Of a DNA stretch of 50,114 bases, positions 33,921 to 43,643 are shown piece by piece. The stretch lies in NCBI GenBank assembly GCA_016182655.1, contig JACPGB010000009.1, positions 1 through 50,114 on the forward strand, written 5' to 3'. The stretch comes from Deltaproteobacteria bacterium (GTDB lineage Bacteria > Desulfobacterota > GWC2-55-46). Within the stretch, counting starts at the first letter, position 1; every line of letters starts with the position of its first letter. Both the position numbers and the translations under genes were made by a program. The notes below the pieces were generated by a model that was given only the letters and a program-made list of their open reading frames with translations, was not told the origin of the DNA and ran no database searches.

Positions 33921-36530
33921 ATGGATAGAAAGCAAAAGCTCCGCGCTTTTGACAAAAAACGTTTAAGGAAACCGATGCAGGGCAATATAAAAGATTTTCT
34001 CCCGCTCGTAAGAAAGCCTTCGAGGTACATAGGCAACGAGGTCAACTCGATAAAAAAAGACCTCTCGAAGGTGAGGCTCACCTTCGCCCTCGCCTTCCCG
34101 GACGCCTATGAGGTCGGGATGAGCCACCTCGGGCTCCAGATACTTTATCAGATACTGAACTCGCGCGAGGATATCGCCTGCGAGCGCGTCTACGCCCCGT
34201 GGACCGACATGGAAGCGCTCTTGAGGGACAAGGGCATGAGGCTCTCTACCCTTGAATCCTCTATCCCGCTGTCAGACCTCGACATACTCGGCTTCTCTCT
34301 CCAGTACGAGCTCTCGTACACTAACATCCTTCAGATGCTGGAATTGGGCGGTGTGCCGTTCCTGTCAAAAGACAGGAAAGAGGGCGACCCGTTCGTCGCG
34401 GGCGGAGGCCCCTCGGCCTTCAACCCCGAGCCGGTCGCCGAGTTCTTCGACTTTATTTTATTAGGCGACGGTGAGGAGGCGGTCCTTGAAATTGCAGACG
34501 CCGTAATCGAGGGCAAGGAAAAGGGTTGGAAGAGGATCGAGGTGCTGGAGAGGTTGTCCTCCATCCCCGGCGTCTATGTGCCGTCCTTCTTCGAGCCCTT
34601 CTATAATGATGACGGGACGATACGGGAGATAACTCCGCTTAGGCCCGGCTACAATAAAATCACCAAGCGGACGGTCCCTGACATAAACTCGCTGCCACTG
34701 CCGATAAGGCCCGTCATCCCGTACATGGAGACGATACACGATAGAGTCAGCGTTGAGATAGCGCGCGGGTGCACGCGCGGGTGCAGGTTCTGCCAGGCCG
34801 GCTCGATTTACAGGCCGGTAAGAGAACGGACCCCTGCGAATATCTTGAAAATTGTCGAGACGGCGTTGAAGAACACCGGCTATGACGAGGTCTCGTTGCT
34901 CTCTTTAAGCACCGGCGACTATACGCTTATAGAAGAGCTTATCACCGGACTCATGTCCCGCGTGGAAAAGGACCGCGTGGCCGTATCCCTGCCGTCGCTC
35001 CGCGTCGGCACGCTTTCGGCGCGCCTCGCCAATGAGATAAAGAAGGTGAGAAAGACCGGCTTTACGCTCGCCCCGGAGGCAGGTAGCGAGCGCCTCCGCA
35101 GACTCATCAACAAGGGCATCAAGGAAGAGGACCTCCATGCCGCGGCCTTTGATGTATTTTCGCTCGGCTGGAAGCTCATGAAGCTCTACTTCATGATAGG
35201 GCTCCCGACCGAGACCGATGAAGATATCGTGGAAATCGCGCGGCTCGCCGAGTGCGTCCGCGCCATAGGGAAAAGGGCCTCCGGCAAGTCCCCGCAGATA
35301 AACGTTAGCGTCTCTTCCTTCATCCCCAAGCCCTACACGCCGTTCCAGTGGGAGCCGCAGATATCGCAGGACGAGTGCGCGCGGAGGCAGGGGTTGCTCC
35401 GGGGGAAGCTCGGCTCCCTTAACCTGGGTTTCAAGTGGCACGACCCGAAGATGTCGATACTCGAAGGGGTATTCGCGCGCGGCGACAGGCGTTTATCAAA
35501 AGTAATACTCAACGCCTTTAAAAAAGGCTGTCGTTTCGACGGCTGGTCAGAGAAGTTCTCTTTCGACGCCTGGAAGGCCGCCTTCGCGGACGAATCCGTC
35601 GATATGTCCTTTTATATCGCGAGAACGCGGCCTCATGACGAGGTCTTCCCCTGGGACCACCTGAACCCCGGGGTCACGAAAGAGTTCCTTTTAAAAGAGT
35701 TCAAGGCCGCAATCGACCTTGCTCGCACCCCCGACTGCAGGGTCGACAGGTGCTCGAACTGCGGGGTCTGCGACCACAAGACAATAAAGAACGTCACGAT
35801 AGACGACGACGGCACCCTTGAGAAGGTAAGCCACGGCAACGCGCCCGAGCCCGAGCCGCTCCGCTTGAGGCTCAGGTTCTCGAAGACAGGGGAGCTTAAG
35901 TATCTTAGCCACCTCGAGCTCGTAAACACGATGGTAAGGGCGATAAAGAGGGCGGGTCTGCCGCTCAAGTTCTCCCAGGGGTTCCATCCGCTCCCGAAGA
36001 TATCGTTCTCATCGACCCTGCCCGTAGGGATCGAGTCTTTGGACGAGTACATGGATATCGAGCTCCTGAAAGACGGAAAAGTATCCGCCGAGGAGGCGGC
36101 CTCGCGCCTGAACTCCGTCCTCCCCGACGGGCTCAAGATATTGGGCGCGGAGGCCTTTTCCTTGAAAGTTTCCCTACCCTCTGCTATATTGACAGAGTAT
36201 TTCATGGATTTGAAGGATTGCCCTCTGGGCTTGAACATAGATTTAGAACGGATTGAAGGGATTGTAAGGGACTTCCTCAACAAGGACTCTCTAAAGATAC
36301 GCGTCGACAAGGGGGAGGAGAAGGCGGCGAAGGAGATAGACATAAGGGCGGCGGTAGAATCTCTCTCGGTCCATGGAGAGTCCACATTGAAGCTCGTCCT
36401 TAAAAAGGCCGAGGGCTCTACAGCCCGGCCCCATGATATCCTCGCAACCCTTCTTGATATTCCCCGGCAGGACGCGTCCCTCATCCCCGTCGTCAAGACC
36501 AGTGCGTCGTTTGACCGCATCCGAGCATAA
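33921..36530 (+). CDS. B12-type radical SAM protein fused to DUF2344 (TIGR03960 + TIGR03936)
   Basis: The 869-residue protein starts with a basic segment (LPLVRKPSRYIGNEVNSIKK) and a cobalamin-binding-like domain (about 50-210; AFPDAYEVGMSHLGLQ, GGGPSAFNPEP). The radical SAM core has CTRGCRFC (C284, C288, C291), LSTGDY, LAPEAGSERLRR and FMIGLPTETDED. A Cys cluster (CRVDRCSNCGVC) follows at about 611-622. From about residue 646 comes a DUF2344 domain (LRLRFSKTGELKYLSHLELV ... KFSQGFHPLPKISFS). In many bacteria these two parts are separate adjacent genes located, as here, just before the RNase E/G gene. No substrate is established; an RNA or ribosome target is inference from the neighbourhood. 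Confidence 0.9.
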   Translation: MDRKQKLRAFDKKRLRKPMQGNIKDFLPLVRKPSRYIGNEVNSIKKDLSKVRLTFALAFPDAYEVGMSHLGLQILYQILNSREDIACERVYAPWTDMEALLRDKGMRLSTLESSIPLSDLDILGFSLQYELSYTNILQMLELGGVPFLSKDRKEGDPFVAGGGPSAFNPEPVAEFFDFILLGDGEEAVLEIADAVIEGKEKGWKRIEVLERLSSIPGVYVPSFFEPFYNDDGTIREITPLRPGYNKITKRTVPDINSLPLPIRPVIPYMETIHDRVSVEIARGCTRGCRFCQAGSIYRPVRERTPANILKIVETALKNTGYDEVSLLSLSTGDYTLIEELITGLMSRVEKDRVAVSLPSLRVGTLSARLANEIKKVRKTGFTLAPEAGSERLRRLINKGIKEEDLHAAAFDVFSLGWKLMKLYFMIGLPTETDEDIVEIARLAECVRAIGKRASGKSPQINVSVSSFIPKPYTPFQWEPQISQDECARRQGLLRGKLGSLNLGFKWHDPKMSILEGVFARGDRRLSKVILNAFKKGCRFDGWSEKFSFDAWKAAFADESVDMSFYIARTRPHDEVFPWDHLNPGVTKEFLLKEFKAAIDLARTPDCRVDRCSNCGVCDHKTIKNVTIDDDGTLEKVSHGNAPEPEPLRLRLRFSKTGELKYLSHLELVNTMVRAIKRAGLPLKFSQGFHPLPKISFSSTLPVGIESLDEYMDIELLKDGKVSAEEAASRLNSVLPDGLKILGAEAFSLKVSLPSAILTEYFMDLKDCPLGLNIDLERIEGIVRDFLNKDSLKIRVDKGEEKAAKEIDIRAAVESLSVHGESTLKLVLKKAEGSTARPHDILATLLDIPRQDASLIPVVKTSASFDRIRA

Positions 36531-36552
36531 AAAATCCGTCCAGGGACTACCT

Positions 36553-38037
36553 TTGAAGAGCAATAAAACCGAGATCATCATCGACGCCAACCCGTTCGAG
36601 AGGAGGATCGCCCTCGTCGAGCAGGGGCGCCTCGTCGAATTCTACGTGGAGAGGAACAAGGACCGGGGCATAACCGGGAACATCTACAAGGGCAAGGTCG
36701 TAAGGGTCCTTCCCGGGATGCAGTCGGCCTTCGTGGAAATAGGCCTGCAGAGGACCTCCTTCCTCCATGTCTCCGACATAAAGGGACCGTTTGACGAATT
36801 CGACGAAGAGGAAGAAGAGAAAGAGAAGGAGCGCGACAGAAAGCCTGCGAGGATACAGGACGTAATAAAGGAAGGGCAGGAGGTCATGGTACAGGCCGCC
36901 AAGGAGCCTATCGGCACCAAGGGCGCGCGGGTGACCTCGTACATATCGCTCCCCGGCCGTTACCTCGTATTCATGCCCACGTACGACAAGGTCGCTATTT
37001 CGAGAAGGATATCGAGCGACAAGGAAAGAAGGCGCCTGCGCGATATCGTCTCCTCGGTCCGGAAGGACGGCTTCGGCTACATCATAAGGACCGTCTGCGA
37101 CGGCATGGGCAAGGACGAGATACAGGCCGACATGTACTTCCTGGAAAAGCTCTGGGACTCGATAGTAAAGAAAAAGTCCGAGACAAAGACCCCGGCGCTC
37201 ATATACGAGGAGCTCGACCTGACTCTCCGCACCATCCGCGATTCCTTCACTTCCGATATAGAAAGGCTCGTCATCGCCTCAAAGGATGAGTTCGAGCGCG
37301 CCTCCAGGTTCATCGAAGAGTTCATGCCGCACTTGAGCGGCAGGGTAGAGCTCTACGAGGGCGAGGAGGACGTCTTCGACGCCCACGGGATAGAGATCGA
37401 GCTTGCCGACGCCCTCGAAAGAAAGGTCTGGCTACGCTCCGGCGGCCACATCGTCCTTGACCAGATGGAGGCCCTGACCGCGATAGACGTCAATACCGGC
37501 AAGTATGTCGGTAAGCGGAGTTCGGACGAGACGATACTGAAGACCAACCTCGAAGCGGTAAAGGAGGTCGTCTACCAGCTCCGGCTCCGTAACATCGGCG
37601 GCATCATAGTCATAGACTTTATCGACATGGCAAAGGCCGCTGACAGGGAAAAGGTCTACAACGCTTTGAAAGAGGCGCTCAAGGAAGACAAGGCGCGGAC
37701 CAACATCCTTAAGATCTCCGAGCTCGGCATAGTCGAGATGACGAGAAAGAGGACGCGCGAGTCGCTCGCCCAGTCTCTTTGCGAGCCCTGCCCCTATTGC
37801 GACGGAAACAGCATAGTAAAGGCCAGGGACACCATAATAATGGACATATACAGGGAGCTTTTGAAGGACCTCCCTTCGAGAAAGAAGAAGGTGATACTCT
37901 ACGTCTCCCCGTCGGTCGGGGAGGAGCTCATCTCCGCGCAGGCCTCGGTCATCGAAGAGCTTGAGAGAAGGACCGGGAAGAAGGTCATCGTAAAGCCGGT
38001 CGAGAGGTTCCACCAGGAGAGATACGAGATCGCCTGA
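36553..38037 (+). CDS. rng: Ribonuclease G (RNase E/G family)
   Basis: RNase G is an endonuclease that matures the 5' end of 16S rRNA and takes part in mRNA decay. I chose the TTG at 36553 behind AGGGA (6-nt spacing); it gives 494 residues and the family start KTEIIIDANPFERRIAL. An S1 RNA-binding domain (about 37-130) contains an unusual acidic loop (about 79-98, EEEEEKEKERDRK). Catalytic aspartates are D312 (AIDVNTG) and D355 (VIDFIDM), and the zinc-link cysteines are CPYC (413-416). There is no long RNase E-type tail. It follows the DUF2344-fused radical SAM gene by 22 nt, a widely conserved pairing. Confidence 0.94.
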   Translation: MKSNKTEIIIDANPFERRIALVEQGRLVEFYVERNKDRGITGNIYKGKVVRVLPGMQSAFVEIGLQRTSFLHVSDIKGPFDEFDEEEEEKEKERDRKPARIQDVIKEGQEVMVQAAKEPIGTKGARVTSYISLPGRYLVFMPTYDKVAISRRISSDKERRRLRDIVSSVRKDGFGYIIRTVCDGMGKDEIQADMYFLEKLWDSIVKKKSETKTPALIYEELDLTLRTIRDSFTSDIERLVIASKDEFERASRFIEEFMPHLSGRVELYEGEEDVFDAHGIEIELADALERKVWLRSGGHIVLDQMEALTAIDVNTGKYVGKRSSDETILKTNLEAVKEVVYQLRLRNIGGIIVIDFIDMAKAADREKVYNALKEALKEDKARTNILKISELGIVEMTRKRTRESLAQSLCEPCPYCDGNSIVKARDTIIMDIYRELLKDLPSRKKKVILYVSPSVGEELISAQASVIEELERRTGKKVIVKPVERFHQERYEIA

Positions 38038-38083
38038 GCGTATTTTTCCCCATGTTTTTCAATGGTTTCAGCGTTGAAATGGC

Positions 38084-38113
38084 TTGACAACAGGCTCCCG
38101 CCTAAACTATCAT
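38084..38113 (+). promoter_or_regulatory. Sigma70 promoter of the cytochrome genes
   Basis: A perfect TTGACA (38084-38089), an 18-nt spacer and TATCAT (38108-38113), 32 bp before the diheme cytochrome ATG. Confidence 0.7.
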
Positions 38114-38145
38114 ATCCGTGACGTACTTTCCTGAAGGCGTTGTCC

Positions 38146-38814
38146 ATGATGATATCTAAAATAATCGCGTCGCTCGCTCTATCCGTCTTTTTCTTGACGG
38201 CCTCCTCCATCCCGGCCCTTGCCGGAGCAACTGAGGGCAAAAAGGCCTTTGAGGCGAAAAAGTGCGGCCAGTGCCACCAATCCGAAGGGCCCGCGCGGGA
38301 AAAGACGATAAAAGACCAGCTCGCCAAAAAGGGGCCGGAGCTCTGGTACGCCGGGTCGAAGTTCGCCCCCGCATTTCTGGACAAGTGGCTCGCCGACCCG
38401 AGACCCATAAGGCCGCTCGAGTACAACTCCCTTACGAAGAAGAACGCGGGCAACCACCCGAAGCTCTCTTCAGCGGATGCAATTGACGTCGCCGCCTATC
38501 TCATGACCCTTAGATCGGCAGATGTGAAGGACGGGGCAATACAACCCAGGGACAACCCCAAGGGCCGGGCGATATTCATAAAGAAGCAGGCCTGCTACGG
38601 TTGCCACGAGGTGACTGTCCGAGGGAACAAGGCCGGAGGGCTTTCGGGCCCGGCGCTCACGGGCGCCTCAAAGAGGCTGAACCCCGACTGGGTATACGCG
38701 TACATGACAAAGCCGAGGATATTCAAGCCGGTAAAGGACATGCCTGACTATACGGGTTATATAAACGACGCGGAGATGAAGGACCTCTCCGCCTATGTAG
38801 GGAGCCTGGATTGA
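38146..38814 (+). CDS. Periplasmic diheme cytochrome c
   Basis: The 222-residue protein has a signal peptide (about 1-27, ALA-GA) and two cytochrome c domains, each with one haem site: CGQCH (40-44) and CYGCH (150-154). Candidate Met ligands lie in DMPDYT near the end. The two-domain layout is that of c4/c5-like or oxidase-linked electron carriers. The ATG at 38146 follows GAAGG by 8 nt; a TTG at 38140 is a less likely alternative. The next cytochrome gene overlaps its stop (TTGA), so both are made together. The redox partner is not shown by the sequence. Confidence 0.85.
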   Translation: MMISKIIASLALSVFFLTASSIPALAGATEGKKAFEAKKCGQCHQSEGPAREKTIKDQLAKKGPELWYAGSKFAPAFLDKWLADPRPIRPLEYNSLTKKNAGNHPKLSSADAIDVAAYLMTLRSADVKDGAIQPRDNPKGRAIFIKKQACYGCHEVTVRGNKAGGLSGPALTGASKRLNPDWVYAYMTKPRIFKPVKDMPDYTGYINDAEMKDLSAYVGSLD

Positions 38815-39188
38815 CGAAAAAGACGAATAAGAAAGCCCTGCTCGCGGCTTTCGCGGCGTTTTCGCTCTTTTTAAGCGCGACTACAGGCGCGTCCGCCGCA
38901 ACCGCCGAGGAGAACTACAAGTTCTACTGCGCGCAGTGCCACGGGCTCGAAGGCAGGGGTGACGGAGTGAACGCCACCGAAAACCAGCCGGTCTCCCCGC
39001 GCGACCATACGAGCGCGCGGGAGATGGAAAAATTGACCGACGAGGACATCATAAACTCGATCACCGACGGCGGGCCATCCACGAGCAAGTCGAGCCTCAT
39101 GCCGCCCTTTGGCAAAACGCTCTCAAAGTCAGAGATCTCCGAGCTCAAGACCTATCTCCGGAAGCTCTGCAAGTGCAAGGGCAAGTAG
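38811..39188 (+). CDS. Periplasmic monoheme cytochrome c (class I)
   Basis: The 125-residue protein has a signal peptide (about 1-29, ASA-ATA), the haem site CAQCH (40-44), and SLMPPFG, whose Met is the likely sixth haem ligand. It ends with the typical helix LSKSEISELKTYLRKL and an odd CKC near the C-terminus. It starts with TTG in a TTGA overlap with the diheme cytochrome. The two probably work in the same electron-transfer chain. Confidence 0.87.
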   Translation: MTKKTNKKALLAAFAAFSLFLSATTGASAATAEENYKFYCAQCHGLEGRGDGVNATENQPVSPRDHTSAREMEKLTDEDIINSITDGGPSTSKSSLMPPFGKTLSKSEISELKTYLRKLCKCKGK

Positions 39189-39306
39189 GACGGGTCCGGG
39201 CGCGGAAGTAAGGCCCTGGAAACGGCAAGCTTCGATCGACGCGATCCTGTTTGCCATATAAGCCCCGCGCGCGAGGGCGTTCTCTTAAAGAAGCACCTTA
39301 AAACAG

Positions 39307-39516
39307 ATGGACGGTATCTTCGGTAAAACGGGCTTGATCCTGAGCATCCTGGGCGCGCTCCTGGTGCTCGAAGGCATCCCTTACTTCGGTTTCCCCAGGG
39401 CGGTCAAGCATTGGGCGCTCGCACTCCAGGAAATGCCGGAGAGGACGCTCCGCATACTGGGCTTTGTCATAATGGCAGTGGGGATAGTCCTCCTATTCGC
39501 GGTACGTTCCCTATAA
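39307..39516 (+). CDS. Small DUF2065 (YjeT-like) inner-membrane protein
   Basis: This 69-residue protein has two predicted transmembrane helices (about 7-25 and 48-67) joined by a short loop. It contains LVLEGIPYFGFP and a polar turn LQEMPERTLRILGF, the pattern of the DUF2065/YjeT family. The molecular role is unknown. It lies 118 bp after the cytochromes and may or may not share their transcript. Confidence 0.8.
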   Translation: MDGIFGKTGLILSILGALLVLEGIPYFGFPRAVKHWALALQEMPERTLRILGFVIMAVGIVLLFAVRSL

Positions 39517-39620
39517 TAGTCTTATCGTGAGCCGCATAGTTACTCCTTTTCACCTCAGGGACGCGGGGTGGGGAGTTTTTATACGTTGTTTTTTCAATCT
39601 GTCGTTCACCCCGGACCTCC

Positions 39621-40712
39621 ATGAAAAAACGCCGCTGGCTACTCATATTGTTCATAGTCGTCTGCATCTCCGGATGCCTCCGGATAATCCCGGGCGAGGC
39701 GAGGGGGGGCGACAAGATCCGCATCCTCGTCCTGAACGGCCCGACGACGCTCAATATCAAGTCATCGGACAGGGGCTCTTTCACGATCAAGAGGGAGGGG
39801 CCTGACGAGATAAGGTTGAACGGCCGATTGAAGGAACTGCCGGTCCGGATCTATCCGAAAGGCGAGTTCGTTTATGTCGACGGCAGGCCCTACAGGGGGA
39901 CCATCGAGATAGCCGAAGGCAGAGCCGGGCTCATGGTAATAAACGAGCTCAACCTCGAATCCTATGTGGCCGGGATAATAAAGAACGAGGTCTCGACAAA
40001 GTGGCCGACGGATGCCATAAAGACGCAGGCTGTAGTGGCGAGGACCTACGCCGTATTCAACAGGGAGAAGCGCGCCAAGTCCAAATACCATCTGGAGGGG
40101 ACCGTCATGGGGCAGGTCTACGGAGGCGCGGCCTCCGAAGACCCTGCGGCAAAGAGTGCGGTCATGGAGACGGCAGGGGAGATACTCACCTTTGCGGGCG
40201 AGCCCGCGCTTACGGTATATCATTCCAACGCCGGGTCCATGACCGAGGCTTCACACGAGGTCTGGGCGAACGACTACCCGTACCTCCGCTCGGTAAAGAG
40301 CCCGTTTGACGAGGAGGCGCCGCAGTATAACTGGGAGCTTTCGGTGCAGGCCGAGGCCTTTGCCGTCTATTTAAGGAAGGCCGGTAACCGGATAGGCTCT
40401 CCGATCGAGGTGGAGATAATAGAGCGCACTCCGGCCGGGAGGGTGAAAGCGGCCGTAGTAAGGGACTCGGAAGGCGCTTTCATCACTGTCTCCGGCGAGG
40501 ACTTGAGAAAGGCCGTGGGCTACAGCGGCCTTAAGTCGACCATCTTCGAGGTCTCGAAGACAGGCGACCTGTTCGTATTCAAGGGCAGGGGCTCGGGCCA
40601 CGGGGTGGGGCTCTCCCAGTGGGGCGCGAAAGGCATGGCAGAGGAGGGGTACTCGTACAGGGAGATATTGAAGCACTATTATCCGGGGACGGACCTCGTT
40701 AAAGCGTATTAG
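39621..40712 (+). CDS. SpoIID/LytB-domain lipoprotein
   Basis: The 363-residue protein has a short signal with lipobox ISGC (lipidated C19). A SpoIID-type domain follows, with YVAGIIKNEVSTKWPTDAIKTQAVVARTYA; E123 aligns with the catalytic glutamate of SpoIID lytic transglycosylases. Other family blocks are TVYHSNAGSMTEASHEVW, GRGSGHGVGLSQWGAKGMAEEG and ILKHYYPGT. SpoIID cuts glycan strands lacking stem peptides. In non-spore-formers such proteins act in wall remodelling, plausibly at the septum. No sporulation genes are nearby. Confidence 0.88.
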   Translation: MKKRRWLLILFIVVCISGCLRIIPGEARGGDKIRILVLNGPTTLNIKSSDRGSFTIKREGPDEIRLNGRLKELPVRIYPKGEFVYVDGRPYRGTIEIAEGRAGLMVINELNLESYVAGIIKNEVSTKWPTDAIKTQAVVARTYAVFNREKRAKSKYHLEGTVMGQVYGGAASEDPAAKSAVMETAGEILTFAGEPALTVYHSNAGSMTEASHEVWANDYPYLRSVKSPFDEEAPQYNWELSVQAEAFAVYLRKAGNRIGSPIEVEIIERTPAGRVKAAVVRDSEGAFITVSGEDLRKAVGYSGLKSTIFEVSKTGDLFVFKGRGSGHGVGLSQWGAKGMAEEGYSYREILKHYYPGTDLVKAY

Positions 40713-40725
40713 CCGCAACAGTGCC

Positions 40726-40848
40726 ATTCCCGAGGTTTTAATCGGGAATCCAGGGGGTTGTCATTATCAGGTAAAAAAACAGACTGGATTCCCGCTTTAA
40801 GTCCGCGGGAATGACAATAATTTCACCCCTCTTTTCTAAAGAGGGGTG
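40726..40848. repeat. Cluster of dispersed hairpins between spoIID-like gene and queA
   Basis: Two opposite copies of the ATTCCCG family (40726-40733/40742-40749 and 40788-40795/40805-40812) are followed by CACCCCTCTT with AAGAGGGGTG (40824-40848). A further GGAAG-type inverted repeat runs to about 40896. No gene is seen. Confidence 0.7.
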
Positions 40849-40916
40849 AGGGGAGATTATCCGAGTTTTATCCTTCCCCCCCTTTGGAAAAGGAAGAATA
40901 GAAAAGATCATACATT

Positions 40917-41939
40917 GTGGACATAAAAGACTTCGAATTTGACCTGCCTGAAGGCCTCATAGCCCAGTACCCGCTCCCTGAAAGAGACTCCTCCCGCCTG
41001 ATGGTGCTCTCAAGGGCAACAGGAGAGTACAGCCACGCCTCGTTCAGGGACCTGCCGGGTCTGCTGCGCAAAGGCGACCTCCTCATCCTCAACGACACAA
41101 AGGTGCTTCCCGCAAGGCTCATTGGCAAAAAGTCCTCGGGCGGCAGGGTCGAGGTATTGCTCGTCGAGAGGCTTTGCAGAACCGACGACGGGAGAGAGGA
41201 CTGGTCCTGTCTTATAAGGAACTCCAAGGGGTTGAAAGAGGGGAGTCTCCTCTTTTTTGAAACCGAGGCCGAGGTGCGAGGGTTTGATGAGAAGGCCGGG
41301 CTCTGGAGGGTGTCCTTCAAGGACGGCCCGCGCCACAAAGAGGCGGGAAAGATCCCTCTGCCCCCTTATATAAGGAGGGAGCCCGAGGAGAGTGACAAGA
41401 CCCGATACCAGACGGTCTTCGCGGGCGAGGAGGGGGCCGTTGCCGCGCCTACGGCCGGGCTCCATTTTACGGACAAGCTCCTCGCGGAGATTCGGGACAG
41501 AGGTGTCGAGACCCGCTGTATAACCCTCCACACAGGCCCCGGCACATTCATGCCCGTAAGGGTCACGGATGTGAGGGAACACAAGATGCACGGCGAGAGG
41601 TATACGATAGACCATGCCACATTCGAGGCTATAAAAAAAGCAAAGGCAGAGGGCGCTCGCGTCATAGCCGTCGGCACCACATCGACGAGGGCGCTCGAGG
41701 CGGCCTTCAGGGACTTCGACGCCCCCGTCCTTTCAGGCACGACAGACATATTCATATATCCGGGGTTCCGGTTCAGGGTCATAGACGGGTTGCTCACGAA
41801 CTTCCACCTGCCCGGCTCAACGCTTATAATGTTAGTCGCCGCGTTCGCGGGAAGGGAACGGGTGCTCGGGGCCTACAAAGAGGCGGTAAAGGAAGGCTAC
41901 AGGTTTTTCAGCTACGGAGATGCCATGTTCGTCATTTGA
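40917..41939 (+). CDS. queA: S-adenosylmethionine:tRNA ribosyltransferase-isomerase
   Basis: QueA moves the ribosyl part of SAM onto preQ1 in tRNA, giving epoxyqueuosine. The 340-residue protein shows the family blocks FDLPEGLIAQYPLPERDSSRL, ILNDTKVLPARL, PLPPYI, YQTVFA and GAVAAPTAGLHFT, then HTGPGTFMPVR and LLTNFHLPGSTL. It starts with GTG at 40917; the nearest purine-rich site is far upstream, so initiation looks weak. It works just before or after Tgt, the next gene, in queuosine synthesis. Confidence 0.96.
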   Translation: MDIKDFEFDLPEGLIAQYPLPERDSSRLMVLSRATGEYSHASFRDLPGLLRKGDLLILNDTKVLPARLIGKKSSGGRVEVLLVERLCRTDDGREDWSCLIRNSKGLKEGSLLFFETEAEVRGFDEKAGLWRVSFKDGPRHKEAGKIPLPPYIRREPEESDKTRYQTVFAGEEGAVAAPTAGLHFTDKLLAEIRDRGVETRCITLHTGPGTFMPVRVTDVREHKMHGERYTIDHATFEAIKKAKAEGARVIAVGTTSTRALEAAFRDFDAPVLSGTTDIFIYPGFRFRVIDGLLTNFHLPGSTLIMLVAAFAGRERVLGAYKEAVKEGYRFFSYGDAMFVI

Positions 41940-43118
<1,179 letters not shown>

Positions 43119-43193
43119 TAAAGATCGCGCATCGTTGGATTTACCGATGGGCCGCTAACGCGGCCGTTGTTTTACATACCAAGGAGGTTTTAA

Positions 43194-43523
43194 GTGATAC
43201 TGTTCCCCGTTGCCCTTGCTTTTGCCGAAGACGCCCCGGCCCAGTCAGCCGGAGGCCCTTTCGGCAGTCTCATGTCCATAGCCCCGCTCGTCCTGCTCTT
43301 CGTCATATTCTACTTTCTCCTCATAAGGCCCCAGCAGAAGAAGGCCAAGGAGCACAAGCAGATGCTCTCGGAGGTGCAGAAGGGCGACAACGTAATTACG
43401 AACAGCGGCATATACGGCAGGGTCATCTCCGTGCAGGACGAGACCGTTACCGTCGAGATAGCCGAGAACGTAAAGGTAAAGATCGCCAAGGATGCGATAG
43501 CCGTAAGGAAGCCCCAGGGGTAG
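43194..43523 (+). CDS. yajC: Preprotein translocase subunit YajC
   Basis: YajC is a small membrane protein that associates with SecDF and the Sec translocon. The 109-residue protein has one transmembrane helix (about 29-46; PLVLLFVIFYFLLIRPQQKK) followed by the cytoplasmic signature KEHKQMLSEVQKGDNVITNSGIYG. It starts with GTG behind a strong AAGGAGG. It lies in the conserved order tgt-yajC-secD-secF. Confidence 0.95.
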   Translation: MILFPVALAFAEDAPAQSAGGPFGSLMSIAPLVLLFVIFYFLLIRPQQKKAKEHKQMLSEVQKGDNVITNSGIYGRVISVQDETVTVEIAENVKVKIAKDAIAVRKPQG

Positions 43524-43592
43524 TTTTGCCGGTTCGGACCGGGGCGAGGGGGGGGAACCCCCGCGTTTTTACGCAGGCTCGAGTTTTCCGGA

Positions 43593-43620
43593 GCGCCCGC
43601 ACGGGCGCGGTTTTTATTTT
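43593..43620 (+). terminator. Terminator-like hairpin between yajC and secD
   Basis: GCGCCCG (43593-43599) with CGGGCGC (43602-43608) is followed by GGTTTTTATTTT. Another GGGGG/CCCCC hairpin with a T-run lies just upstream (about 43549-43570). Both sit within the 120-bp gap before secD and may lower secDF expression relative to yajC. Confidence 0.55.
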
Positions 43621-43643
43621 AAAAGGAGTCGACAGACCAACTG

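Noticed and set aside
36433-36552. Upstream start of RNase G
   Set aside because: It overlaps the end of the DUF2344 domain and adds 40 residues unlike the family; TTG 36553 with AGGGA gives the usual KTEIIIDANPFERR start.
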